A stretch of 51,347 nt of DNA from JBMORL01 sp049322335 (GTDB taxonomy: Bacteria; Bacteroidota; Bacteroidia; Flavobacteriales_D; UBA2798), in NCBI GenBank assembly GCA_049322335.1, contig JBMORL010000120.1, positions 1 through 51,347 of the forward strand, read 5' to 3'. Position 1 is the stretch's first letter; every line of letters begins with the position of its first letter. The position numbers were made by a program, and so were the translations under genes. The notes below the pieces were generated by a model. That model worked only from the letters and a program-made list of their open reading frames with translations. It did not search any database and had not been told where the DNA came from. Below, in pieces: positions 29,097 through 38,046 of the stretch.

Positions 29097-30947
29097 ATGT
29101 GCGGCATTACCGGTGCATACTCATTAAGTGGCGTTGAAATAAGCGGAAACGGAAATGTGGACCTGTCGAACCGCCTCCTCTCCCGCAGAGGACCCGATTA
29201 CGCTGCTTTGCATCATTGCGGAAAAGCTGTGCTGGGACATTCGCGTCTGAAAATCATTGACACTTCTGATGCCGCCAACCAGCCGATGACGGATGAAAGC
29301 GGGAATTATACTATTGTATTCAATGGCGAAATTTTCAACTTCCGCGAATTAAAGGAATATTGCCGGAAAAAATATTCCATTTCTTTTACCACCCACTCTG
29401 ATACTGAAGTTTTATTGCGTCTGCTGATAAAAGAAGGCGAACAGGCCATTTCGCAACTGAACGGATTTTTTGCTTTTGCATTTTACGACCAGGCAAAACA
29501 CCGGCTACTTATATGCCGTGACCGTTATGGAGAAAAACCTCTTTTGTGGGGCGAACAAAACGGAATGCTTTTTTTTGCTTCAGAAATGAAAGCACTGGAA
29601 GTTTACCTGGAGCAAAAAACGATAAACCATAACAGCCTTTTTGATTATTTCCGGCTAACCTATATCCCTGCACCGGAAACCATTTATAACGAAGTACACA
29701 AATTATATCCGGGAACTTTGCTAAAAGCAGAAAACGGAAAAACCGAAATAAAAACATGGTACAAACCCGTGCCGGGAAATTTTTCAGGAAATTATAACGG
29801 GGCGAAAACTGAATTACAAAACCTGCTGAGAGATGCGGTAGAAAAAAGAATGATCAGCGATGTTCCGCTGGGATGTTTTTTAAGCGGGGGAATTGACTCC
29901 ACTATCATCAGCGGTATAGCAAGGGAAATTAATCCGGGGCTCCAGACTTTTTCAATCGGTTTTCCCAACGAATCTTTTTTTGACGAAACAGAATATGCGC
30001 TGGCAGCTTCCCGGCATCTTGGAACAAAACACGAAGTGTTCCCTATTTCCACCGAAGAAATGTACAATCACGCCAGTGAAGTATTGGATTATCTTGACGA
30101 GCCTTTTGCCGATTCTTCGGCTATGGCTGTTTATTTACTGAGTAAAAAAACAAGGCAAAAAGTTACCGTATGTCTTTCGGGAGATGGTGCTGACGAACTT
30201 TTCGGGGGATATAATAAGCATGAAGCACTGTTAAGAGCGGGGAAGAAAAATCTTCAGAATTCTGCTATAAAACTTTTGCATCCTGTGATCAGTTCCTTAC
30301 CCGGATCAAGAGAAAACATTACTTCCAACAAAGTGCGGCAATTAAAAAAATATTCGGCACTGTTAAAGCTAAAGCCCGAAGAACGTTATCTCCACCTGGC
30401 CTCGTGGGCAGAAAAAGAAGAAGTGGAAAAACTGTTGCCGGGAAAGAGAGGAAAAAACACAGTTTTTGAAACTACAGGAAAGGACAAAATGAATGCGGCA
30501 TTGCTGCATGACCTCAGGCTGGTGCTTACGAATGACATGTTGCACAAAGTAGATATGATGAGCATGGCCAACAGCCTTGAAATCCGCCCTCCGTTTCTCG
30601 ATCACCGCGTGATTGATTTTACACTAAACCTGCCTTCTGATTTTAAAATTGAAAAAGGAAACAGAAAAAAAATATTGCGCGATACTTTTGCAGATTATCT
30701 TCCCGCTGAAATAAAAAAACGCGGAAAAAAAGGATTTGAAGTGCCGGTAAAAAAATGGATAACCACAAAATGGAAAAATGAACTGATAAATGAATTGTGC
30801 GACCCGGTTTTTATAAAAAAACAGGCCATTTTTAGTTCAGCAGGAATTGAAAAATTAAAAAAAGAAACAGAAAAGGGAACGATGAATGAATCGCTGGTGT
30901 GGAGTTATATTGTTTTTCAAAAGTGGTGGAGGAAACGTTTTTTATGA
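29097..30947 (+). CDS. asnB: glutamine-dependent asparagine synthetase-family amidotransferase
   Basis: The enzyme uses glutamine-derived ammonia and ATP to amidate aspartate or, in polysaccharide loci, another carboxylate. It has 616 residues from MCGITGAYS: Cys2 becomes the N-terminal nucleophile of the glutaminase domain (about 2-200; RRGPDYAALH, GHSRLKIID, FNGEIFN). The synthetase domain has the PP-loop LSGGIDSTI and the CLSGDGADELFGGY motif. The frame opens with a TTG three codons earlier, which would bury the catalytic Cys, so the ATG at 29097 is certain on functional grounds. Its stop overlaps the next start (ATGA). Its position at the head of an EPS cluster suggests either ordinary asparagine synthesis or sugar/uronate amidation; I cannot decide. 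Confidence 0.94.
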   Translation: MCGITGAYSLSGVEISGNGNVDLSNRLLSRRGPDYAALHHCGKAVLGHSRLKIIDTSDAANQPMTDESGNYTIVFNGEIFNFRELKEYCRKKYSISFTTHSDTEVLLRLLIKEGEQAISQLNGFFAFAFYDQAKHRLLICRDRYGEKPLLWGEQNGMLFFASEMKALEVYLEQKTINHNSLFDYFRLTYIPAPETIYNEVHKLYPGTLLKAENGKTEIKTWYKPVPGNFSGNYNGAKTELQNLLRDAVEKRMISDVPLGCFLSGGIDSTIISGIAREINPGLQTFSIGFPNESFFDETEYALAASRHLGTKHEVFPISTEEMYNHASEVLDYLDEPFADSSAMAVYLLSKKTRQKVTVCLSGDGADELFGGYNKHEALLRAGKKNLQNSAIKLLHPVISSLPGSRENITSNKVRQLKKYSALLKLKPEERYLHLASWAEKEEVEKLLPGKRGKNTVFETTGKDKMNAALLHDLRLVLTNDMLHKVDMMSMANSLEIRPPFLDHRVIDFTLNLPSDFKIEKGNRKKILRDTFADYLPAEIKKRGKKGFEVPVKKWITTKWKNELINELCDPVFIKKQAIFSSAGIEKLKKETEKGTMNESLVWSYIVFQKWWRKRFL

Positions 30948-32146
30948 GCACGCCACGCATACTCCGCATCATCAATCGTTTTAATTTAGGCGGCCCCACT
31001 TTCAACGCTGCCTATCTTACCAAATACCTCGAACCGGAATTTGAAACGTTGTTGCTGGGTGGCCAAAAAGACGATTCGGAAGCGAGCTCGGAATTTATTG
31101 TAAACCAACTGGGGTTGCAGCCACGTATTCTTTCATCGATGAAAAGAAATGTGAATGCGTTCAACGATTTTCATTCTTACCGGGAAATAAAAAAAATCAT
31201 CCGTGAATTTAAACCTGATATTGTTCACACCCACGCATCGAAAGCAGGTGCAGTGGGAAGAATGGCTGCATTTCATTGCAAAGTACCGGCAACGGTTCAC
31301 ACTTTCCACGGAAATGTTTTTAAAGGATATTTCGGGCCTTTGCGTACTTCGCTGGTAAAAAAAACCGAACGATTTCTTGCCAAACGCACAACGGCTATCA
31401 TTGCCATAAGCGAATTGCAGAAAAAAGAACTGGTGAGCGACTTCAGGATTTGTGCAGAAGAAAAAGTACATGTTATTCCTTTGGGATTTGATCTCTCGCG
31501 TTTCCGGGAGAACCAGGAAGAAAAAAGAAAAAAATTCAGGGAAAAGTATTTACTCGGTGATGATGAAATTGCCATTTCCATTATAGGCCGCCTGGTTCCG
31601 ATAAAAAACCACCGGTTGTTTATTTCAGCTGTTTGCGAACTTCAGAAAAAAACGAACAGAAAAATCCGGGCATTTGTAGTGGGTGATGGCGAATGCATGA
31701 ATGATCTGAAGGGATTTTGCAGCGAAAACGATGTTGAATTTGCCCTGCCCGGTGAAAAAAAACCGGCACTGATCACTTTTACTTCATGGATAAGAGAAGC
31801 CGATGAAGTGAATGCCGGTTCGGAGATTATTGCACTAAGTTCAGATAACGAAGGCACCCCGGTGAGCCTTATTGAAGCACAGGCAGCGGGCAAACCGGTA
31901 GTTTCAACCCGTGTTGGGGGTGTAGAAAATGTAGTAAATGAGGGAGTTACAGGACTACTTTCTCCGTCCGGAGAAAAAGAAGGACTTGTGCAAAACCTAC
32001 TTCAATTAGCTGAAAATGAATCACTCAGAATAAAAATGGGAAATGAGGGCTGGCACCGGGTAGAATCTAAATACCACTATACCAGGCTGGTGGAGGAAAC
32101 AAAAAATCTGTATTACAGTCTGTTGAAACCATCAGGTTTCCAATGA
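30944..32146 (+). CDS. family GT4 glycosyltransferase
   Basis: This retaining GT-B enzyme of 400 residues presumably adds a sugar to a lipid-linked EPS repeat unit in the cytoplasm. The N-terminal domain has the glycine-rich acceptor loop (INRFNLGGPTFNAAYL) and PDIVHTHASKAG; the C-terminal domain has GRLVPIKNH and the nucleotide-sugar motif ALSSDNEGTPVSLIEAQAAG with the two spaced glutamates, then GGVENVV. The start at 30944 overlaps the asnB stop by four bases (ATGA), which indicates coupling; the longer frame from 30899 lies in asnB coding sequence. Sugar specificity is unknown. Confidence 0.93.
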   Translation: MSTPRILRIINRFNLGGPTFNAAYLTKYLEPEFETLLLGGQKDDSEASSEFIVNQLGLQPRILSSMKRNVNAFNDFHSYREIKKIIREFKPDIVHTHASKAGAVGRMAAFHCKVPATVHTFHGNVFKGYFGPLRTSLVKKTERFLAKRTTAIIAISELQKKELVSDFRICAEEKVHVIPLGFDLSRFRENQEEKRKKFREKYLLGDDEIAISIIGRLVPIKNHRLFISAVCELQKKTNRKIRAFVVGDGECMNDLKGFCSENDVEFALPGEKKPALITFTSWIREADEVNAGSEIIALSSDNEGTPVSLIEAQAAGKPVVSTRVGGVENVVNEGVTGLLSPSGEKEGLVQNLLQLAENESLRIKMGNEGWHRVESKYHYTRLVEETKNLYYSLLKPSGFQ

Positions 32147-32151
32147 TTTCT

Positions 32152-32159
32152 TACCTTTG
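32152..32159 (+). promoter_or_regulatory. -7 element (TACCTTTG) before the export genes
   Basis: TACCTTTG exactly fits TAnnTTTG and ends 18 bases before the Wza-like start, so the export/kinase part of the cluster can be transcribed independently of asnB and the GT4 gene. A possible TTG at 32123-32125 is a little too far (26 bases). Confidence 0.55.
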
Positions 32160-32177
32160 TTAGCCTAAGAATTTAAT

Positions 32178-32954
32178 ATGCGGTTGAAACTTGTTTTAAG
32201 CTTGTTGGTGGTAGTGGTTTTAATGGACAGTTGCTACGTCAACTCCAACCTGATGCTGAAAACTGACAAAAATTTCGTTTTTGATACTATTCCTTCCACT
32301 CCCCCGAGTGAATACCGGATCAGTCCAAATGACATTATCAGTTTCAAAATCTTTACCAATGATGGTTTTGAGGTAATCAGTATTGCCGCTGGAGTAAATG
32401 ACCAGGGAGGAGCCAACCGGACCATGTTCAGAAATACACTCAACTATTTTATTCAGTCGGATGGCACAACACGACTACCGGAATTGGGAGTAGTAAATTT
32501 AAAGGGATATACTGTACGTGAAGCAGAGTTTTACCTGGAAACAAGATATGCTGAAAAATATGTAAAACCATTTGTACAATTACAGGTAATCAATAAACGT
32601 GTAATTGTTTTTCCGGGAAACGGAAGTGACGCCCAGGTTATAACACTTGAAAACAACAATACTACGCTGATGGAAGCGATTGCGATGGCAGGTGGAATTC
32701 CGGTGAGGGGAAAAGCAGCCAATATTAAAATCATACGCAAATCTGATATCCCTGGCGGACAAAGAAAAGTATACGAGGTTGACCTGTCGACCATAGATGG
32801 ATTAAAACATTGCGATATGATCGTTCAGGCCAATGACTACATCTATGTAGAACCGGTTCCTCAATTAGGTAACGAAATTCTGCGTGATATCACTCCCATT
32901 ATTTCTCTTTTAACCAGTGCTGTTTTGGTCTATTCCATTATTCAAAGGTTCTGA
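32178..32954 (+). CDS. polysaccharide export lipoprotein, Wza/BexD family
   Basis: This is the outer-membrane channel subunit for exopolysaccharide export. It has 258 residues with lipoprotein signal LMDSC (Cys19), a polysaccharide-export domain (about 48-130; YRISPNDIISFKIF, DGTTRLPELGVVNLKGYTVREAE), an SLBB-like domain (about 145-235; GGIPVRGKAANIKIIR) and a C-terminal hydrophobic helix (about 236-255; IISLLTSAVLVYSII), which in Bacteroidota family members may take the place of the Wza pore helix. It is two bases upstream of the tyrosine-kinase gene, the usual partner. Confidence 0.93.
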   Translation: MRLKLVLSLLVVVVLMDSCYVNSNLMLKTDKNFVFDTIPSTPPSEYRISPNDIISFKIFTNDGFEVISIAAGVNDQGGANRTMFRNTLNYFIQSDGTTRLPELGVVNLKGYTVREAEFYLETRYAEKYVKPFVQLQVINKRVIVFPGNGSDAQVITLENNNTTLMEAIAMAGGIPVRGKAANIKIIRKSDIPGGQRKVYEVDLSTIDGLKHCDMIVQANDYIYVEPVPQLGNEILRDITPIISLLTSAVLVYSIIQRF

Positions 32955-32956
32955 AA

Positions 32957-35428
32957 ATGGTAAATGACGAAATTTCGAACAAAAACGATTCTTTCGACAG
33001 GTACCGTGAGAGGATTTCTAATTTCAGCAATGAGTTTGAGTTAGGATTATTTCTCGTCATTCTCCAGCGATCGCTTAAACTTATTTTCCTGTTTTTTGTT
33101 CTTAGTGTTATAGCCGCATTGGTTTATATACGCTATACTCCACCTATTTACCAGTCGAAATGTGTAATACAGGTAAGTTCTGAAAACACACAAAAAAAAG
33201 TTCTGGATATCAGTAATGAGGTAGATGCGAACCAGGTAGAAAAATCTATTGAGCTCATCCGGTCGAAACAACTTTTTATCAGGGCTGTAAAAACCCTGCC
33301 GCTTCAGATCAGTTATTTTGCAGAGGGAAATATTCTTACCGAAAACAAATATCCCCTTACTCCATTTAAGATTAAAAGCCTTGAGATTCTGGATTCTTCC
33401 ATTTGCGGGACAAGGATAGATGTGGTTTTTAAAGATAAGTTATTTTATATTTCCTATACAGTAAACGGACAGCTGACAGAGCTGAGCGGAAAAATCAATT
33501 CTTATTTTGAAACCAGACATTTTAAAGGGTTCATAGAAATTTCTGATCCCGAAGAAATTGATTTTCTTCAAAAGGACACCAAAATATTTTTTGTTCTCAA
33601 TAACATAAAATCGCTGGCCGACCAGTTGTTTGGCAGCCTGGCTGTGAAAATGCTTAACGGAAACGCTAAAACCATTGAAATTGCCTACAATCATAACAAT
33701 CCCGTTCTTGCCCGCGACATTGTGAGGGCATTGGCCAACGAGTTTAATGCTTTTGACCTTGAACGCAAAAGAGAGAGTTCATTTAAGATTCTGAATTTTA
33801 TCGACAGGCAAATTGATACCGTATACGCAAAACTTAAAACCTCTGAAATTGAATTAAAAACCTTTCAGCAATATTACAAGGTGCGCGATTTCCAGGGCGT
33901 TTCGGAAAACTATCTGGAGAGGCTTACTGTTTTGGAAGGCGACCTGATGAAAGAAGAGATTGAAAGTGAATTATTGAAAGAAATTGAAAATTCACTCAAA
34001 AGTTTCAACAACGAATCTGATGTTTATAATCTTATCTCCATTATTGTGGGAACACGGTATGAAAGTTCGCTCATTGAACTTGTAAAAGATCTTCACAAAC
34101 TTCAGCTAACCAAAGAAAAAGAGCTTTTCCGTGAAAAAGCACAAAGCACTTCCATCAAACAACTCGATTACCAGATTGCTCTTCAAACCAGGCTGGTAAA
34201 AAAAGCCATTGACGCCCTTAATGCACAAACACTAAAAAGAAAAAATTCAATAAAAGAAAAAATTCAGCAATACGAAACGGTGTATTACGGTTTACCTGAA
34301 AAAGAAATTGAATACGCGAGGCTTGAACGGGTTTTCAATATCAATGAAAAGTATCACACGCTGTTGCTGGAAAAAAGAACCGAATATTCTATTCTTCTTG
34401 AAGGAGAAACCACACAAAACCAGATCCTCGAAGAAGCAGATCTGCCGGTTTCGCCCATCAGCCCCAACCGAAAAATGGTTTACATTACCTTTTTCCTTCT
34501 GGCAATAATTTCTTCAGGAGCGTTGGTAGTTATACGATATATCATGCATAATGATATTACAACATTACATGAAATTGCAAAACTCTCGCATGCCTCTATC
34601 AGCGTTTTGGGAATTGTTCCCAAATACAAACACGACATTCCGGTTTCGCAGCTTATTGTCGACAAGAATCCCAAATCGCTTATTTCAGAATCGTTCAGAA
34701 CCATTCGAACTAACCTGCAGTTTATTTCCAACTCTCCGGAAAATAAAATTATTGCTGTTACCTCCACCATTTCGGGAGAAGGAAAAACCTTTGTTGCTAT
34801 CAACCTGGCAGGAATTATTGCCTATTCAGGAAAAAAAGTAGTGATCCTTGACCTGGATATGCGCAAACCGAAAATTCACATCGGTTTTGGAACCGACAAT
34901 GATTACGGAATGAGTACCATGCTTATCGGGAAAGATTCATTTGATAATTGCGTAAGGAAAAGTTCACTTGAAAATCTTCATTTCGTTACTGCAGGGCCTA
35001 TTCCTCCCAATCCCTCCGAATTAATTATCAACGGAAAAATTGACGAAATCATCAAAGAGCTCAAGGAAAAATACGATTACGTGATTTTTGACAATCCACC
35101 CGTGGGACTGGTTACTGACGGTTTACCTATTCTTAAAAATGCCGATTACCCGATTTATATTTTCCGGGCTGATTATTCCAAAAAGAATTTTGTACAAAAT
35201 GTCGACCGCCTGATCAATGAAAATAAAATAACCCGGCTTTCCATTATTTTAAATGGAGTGGACACTGAGAAAACAGGATATGGTTATAATTACGGATACG
35301 GTTATGGCTACGGATATGGTTATGGTTACGGATATTCGTACGGAAGCAATTATTATGCGGATGATTCTGCCAGGAAAAAATCGCTGAAAGATAAAATCAA
35401 TCCCTTTAAGCGCAGGAAAAGAAAATGA
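32957..35428 (+). CDS. Wzc-like polysaccharide co-polymerase and BY-kinase with Tyr-Gly tail
   Basis: This inner-membrane protein of 823 residues controls EPS chain length and export through autophosphorylation cycles. The N-terminal Wzz domain begins with a first membrane helix (about 37-58, IFLFFVLSVIAALVYI). A long periplasmic coiled-coil region (about 270-480) and a second membrane helix (about 510-530) follow. The cytoplasmic BY-kinase has Walker A TISGEGKT (about 604-611), Walker A' VVILDLDMRKP and Walker B YVIFDNPP. The C-terminal tyrosine cluster is unusual: about residues 775-800 hold 13 tyrosines, mostly alternating with glycine. These should be the phosphorylation sites. The stop overlaps the epimerase start (ATGA). 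Confidence 0.95.
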   Translation: MVNDEISNKNDSFDRYRERISNFSNEFELGLFLVILQRSLKLIFLFFVLSVIAALVYIRYTPPIYQSKCVIQVSSENTQKKVLDISNEVDANQVEKSIELIRSKQLFIRAVKTLPLQISYFAEGNILTENKYPLTPFKIKSLEILDSSICGTRIDVVFKDKLFYISYTVNGQLTELSGKINSYFETRHFKGFIEISDPEEIDFLQKDTKIFFVLNNIKSLADQLFGSLAVKMLNGNAKTIEIAYNHNNPVLARDIVRALANEFNAFDLERKRESSFKILNFIDRQIDTVYAKLKTSEIELKTFQQYYKVRDFQGVSENYLERLTVLEGDLMKEEIESELLKEIENSLKSFNNESDVYNLISIIVGTRYESSLIELVKDLHKLQLTKEKELFREKAQSTSIKQLDYQIALQTRLVKKAIDALNAQTLKRKNSIKEKIQQYETVYYGLPEKEIEYARLERVFNINEKYHTLLLEKRTEYSILLEGETTQNQILEEADLPVSPISPNRKMVYITFFLLAIISSGALVVIRYIMHNDITTLHEIAKLSHASISVLGIVPKYKHDIPVSQLIVDKNPKSLISESFRTIRTNLQFISNSPENKIIAVTSTISGEGKTFVAINLAGIIAYSGKKVVILDLDMRKPKIHIGFGTDNDYGMSTMLIGKDSFDNCVRKSSLENLHFVTAGPIPPNPSELIINGKIDEIIKELKEKYDYVIFDNPPVGLVTDGLPILKNADYPIYIFRADYSKKNFVQNVDRLINENKITRLSIILNGVDTEKTGYGYNYGYGYGYGYGYGYGYSYGSNYYADDSARKKSLKDKINPFKRRKRK

Positions 35429-35982
35429 AACCCGCCCCACCCGAAATCCCAGGATTGATTTTGATTGAAACACCGAAATTTTCCGATAGCCGCGGATATT
35501 TCTTCGAATCATTCAATCAAAAAAATTTTCAAAACTTTACCGGTTTGAAAAAAGAATTTGTGCAGGATAATCTATCGTCTTCTGTCATTCATTCTTTAAG
35601 GGGATTACATCTCCAGGTTCCTCCTTTTGCCCAGGGAAAACTGGTGCGTGTAATAAAAGGAAAAGTACTTGACGTGGTAGTAGATATCAGAAAGAATTCT
35701 CCGTTTTACGGAAAACATTATTCAGTTATTCTCTCTGAAGAAAATAATCTTTCATTATGGATCCCGGAAGGTTTTGCACATGGATTTACGTCACTCGAAA
35801 ATAACACCCTGTTCTCTTACAAATGCACGCATTATTATAGTAAGGGACATGAGCGCACCATTCAGTGGAACGATGAAGTACTGAATATTAACTGGGGAAC
35901 AAAAAATCCTGTAGTATCAGAAAAAGACAACCTCGGACTGCCCTTTGCGTCTTTTGAAAGCCCGTTCATGTATGGAAAATAA
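35425..35982 (+). CDS. rfbC: dTDP-4-dehydrorhamnose 3,5-epimerase family protein
   Basis: RmlC-type cupin epimerases act on dTDP-4-keto-6-deoxyglucose in dTDP-rhamnose synthesis. It has 185 residues, typical length. Catalytic His62 lies in LRGLHLQ (the family more often has LRGLHYQ), Lys72 in QGKLVRV, then WIPEGFAHGF and the tyrosine/HER motif YKCTHYYSKGHERTIQW; Asp168 follows in SEKDNLG. All expected residues are present. RmlA, RmlB and RmlD are not in this window, so either they are elsewhere or the epimerase belongs to a related deoxysugar route. It overlaps its neighbours on both sides. Confidence 0.93.
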   Translation: MKPAPPEIPGLILIETPKFSDSRGYFFESFNQKNFQNFTGLKKEFVQDNLSSSVIHSLRGLHLQVPPFAQGKLVRVIKGKVLDVVVDIRKNSPFYGKHYSVILSEENNLSLWIPEGFAHGFTSLENNTLFSYKCTHYYSKGHERTIQWNDEVLNINWGTKNPVVSEKDNLGLPFASFESPFMYGK

Positions 35983-37075
35983 CGAATACCTATTCTGGAT
36001 ATATTCTCTTTACTTCATTTTTATCACTGCGTTTACTGTGATTATTAATTCTATTTTACTTAAATTTTCAAAAACCCTGGGAATCCGCGAACAGGAACAA
36101 ACCATTATACGCTGGAGCACTGTTTCGAAACCTGCACTGGGTGGAATTACTTTTTTTATCGCCTTTCTGATTACACTTGCCAGTTTTTCTATCTTTTTTC
36201 ATAATGATTTCAATTTTCATAACAAATCTTTTTTGGGAATGATAGCAGCCGCCACCATGGCATTTATGATGGGGCTTGCCGATGATGCATACAATACCAA
36301 ACCGGTTTTGAAATTTACCGTACAGGTTTTATGTGGGGTAATCATGATCGCTTCCGGAAATTACATTCAAACCACTCCCTACGAATGGCTGAATTACAGC
36401 CTAACTATTATTTGGGTAGTAGGAATTATGAATTCTATCAATATGCTGGACAATATGGACGCCATTACAACCAGCGTATCGGCCGGAATTATTGTGATGA
36501 TGATGGTCTGTATTTCTATTTCAGGCGATATACAAAATCTTGATTTTCTTATTCTCCTCGGAATTCTTTCAGGCCTTATTGGTTTTCTTTTTCACAACTG
36601 GCACCCGTCAAAAATGTTTATGGGCGATACCGGGAGCCAGTTCCTGGGAGTAATTCTTGCCTTTTACGGCATAAAATATTTCTGGAATGCTTCTGATTAC
36701 TTCGGACAGGTGATTCAAGCCAAACAAATTTGTCTTGTTCTCATTTCTTTCAGTTTACCTCTGCTGGATACCAGTATTGTTTTCATTAACCGCATCAGCC
36801 GGAAAAGCTCCCCTTTTATTGGAGGAAAAGACCATACCACCCACCATCTTTCCTATCTCGGCCTGAATGACAGCCAGGTGGCATTTATTTACATCGGACT
36901 GAGCATGATTTCACTTTTCTGTGTCATTGTTATTCAACGATTAATCAACGGATGGTCGCATTTACTCACTTTAGTTTTCTGGTTCGGTTTTTTTGTCGTA
37001 TTTTCAGCATTATTTTATATTACCCGTACGAGTAAAAAAGATGGAAAACAGACCGAACAAAAAAAGCCTGATTAA
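35972..37075 (+). CDS. WecA/MraY-like undecaprenyl-phosphate sugar-1-phosphate transferase
   Basis: This integral-membrane enzyme starts lipid-linked glycan synthesis by moving a HexNAc-1-phosphate to undecaprenyl phosphate. From the ATG at 35972 (11-base overlap with rfbC) it has 367 residues and about ten membrane helices. The family motifs are present: GLADDAYNTKP (metal-binding Asp pair), NMLDNMDAITT, HPSKMFMGDTGSQFLG and the cytoplasmic His loop GGKDHTTHHLSYLGL. The pattern fits WecA/TagO-like enzymes better than MraY. It probably primes the EPS or another envelope glycan made by this cluster. Confidence 0.92.
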   Translation: MENNEYLFWIYSLYFIFITAFTVIINSILLKFSKTLGIREQEQTIIRWSTVSKPALGGITFFIAFLITLASFSIFFHNDFNFHNKSFLGMIAAATMAFMMGLADDAYNTKPVLKFTVQVLCGVIMIASGNYIQTTPYEWLNYSLTIIWVVGIMNSINMLDNMDAITTSVSAGIIVMMMVCISISGDIQNLDFLILLGILSGLIGFLFHNWHPSKMFMGDTGSQFLGVILAFYGIKYFWNASDYFGQVIQAKQICLVLISFSLPLLDTSIVFINRISRKSSPFIGGKDHTTHHLSYLGLNDSQVAFIYIGLSMISLFCVIVIQRLINGWSHLLTLVFWFGFFVVFSALFYITRTSKKDGKQTEQKKPD

Positions 37076-38018
37076 AAAAACAGCACTGTCGCTGCTATTC
37101 ATCCTTTGTGTTATTTTTATTACCAGCGCCCTTACTTTTTCCGTTGAAAACAAAAACGACAGCAACAACGATACCAATTACCGCAAACACGTTGCCGAAA
37201 ATTACAAGATCTTTTCACTGGCCACACCCGAAGGACTCGACTTTTCAGGTGAAGCCGTTCCACTCGAAGATATTGATATACGGGAAAGATTAGATAAAGA
37301 ACTGGTGATAAATACCTACTGGCATTCTTCCACTCTTTTTCTGCTGAAACGCGCCAACCGTTGGTTTCCGGTTATTGAACCCATATTAAAAGAAGAAGGT
37401 ATTCCCGATGATTTTAAGTTTATTGCAGCCATAGAAAGTAATTTTGATAATGTGGTTTCACCTGCCGGAGCTTCCGGTTACTGGCAATTCCTTAAATCTA
37501 CCGGGCAGAGCTATGGACTGGAAGTAAATTCGTTTGTCGATGAAAGATACCATGTTGAAAAATCAACACGCGCTGCATGTAAATATTTTAAAGACGCTTA
37601 CAAACTATTAGGTAACTGGACGCTGGTAGCGGCTGCCTATAATATGGGTACAGGGGGAGTACAACAGAAAGTGACCGAACAGCAAACCACCAATTATTAT
37701 AATCTTTACCTCAATACAGAAACCCACCGGTATGTTTTTCGTGTTCTGGCCGCCAAGGAAATTTTTAAAAACCCTTCGTTTTATGGATTCAATGTTCGTC
37801 CGAAAGATATGTATCCGCCATACGAAACCAAACTCGTGGAAATTGATTCCACCATCGCCAGCCTCAATGATTTTGCCATAAAAAATAACACCAATCTCAA
37901 AATCCTCAAACTTCTCAACCCCTGGCTTCGTGATTCATCGTTGCCTAATAAAGGGAAAAAGAAGTATTCCATCAAATTACCTGCTGATGGCTTTGATTTA
38001 AAGCCCATAACACCTTAA
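37041..38018 (+). CDS. lytic transglycosylase (SLT/MltD-like)
   Basis: Lytic transglycosylases cut the MurNAc-GlcNAc bond of peptidoglycan, forming 1,6-anhydroMurNAc. From the ATG at 37041 the protein has 325 residues: a signal or anchor helix (about 14-34, ALSLLFILCVIFITSAL), then an SLT goose-type domain (about 120-260) with catalytic Glu in FIAAIESNFDN, the following SPAGASGYWQFLKSTG and NMGTGGV motifs, and a short LysM-like C-terminal segment (NTNLKILKLLNPWL). The start lies 35 bases inside the preceding transferase gene, so the two are tightly coupled; making a wall opening for the export complex is a reasonable inference. The longer frame from 36993 lies in transferase coding sequence. 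Confidence 0.92.
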   Translation: MENRPNKKSLIKKTALSLLFILCVIFITSALTFSVENKNDSNNDTNYRKHVAENYKIFSLATPEGLDFSGEAVPLEDIDIRERLDKELVINTYWHSSTLFLLKRANRWFPVIEPILKEEGIPDDFKFIAAIESNFDNVVSPAGASGYWQFLKSTGQSYGLEVNSFVDERYHVEKSTRAACKYFKDAYKLLGNWTLVAAAYNMGTGGVQQKVTEQQTTNYYNLYLNTETHRYVFRVLAAKEIFKNPSFYGFNVRPKDMYPPYETKLVEIDSTIASLNDFAIKNNTNLKILKLLNPWLRDSSLPNKGKKKYSIKLPADGFDLKPITP

Positions 38019-38023
38019 CTTTG
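38016..38023 (+). promoter_or_regulatory. -7 element (TAACTTTG) of the second uvrA
   Basis: TAACTTTG overlaps the transglycosylase stop and is followed by CGGCCCC. The core CTTAACTTTGC is identical to that of the first uvrA. Confidence 0.65.
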
Positions 38024-38046
38024 CGGCCCCGCGAAAGCAGGGTATC

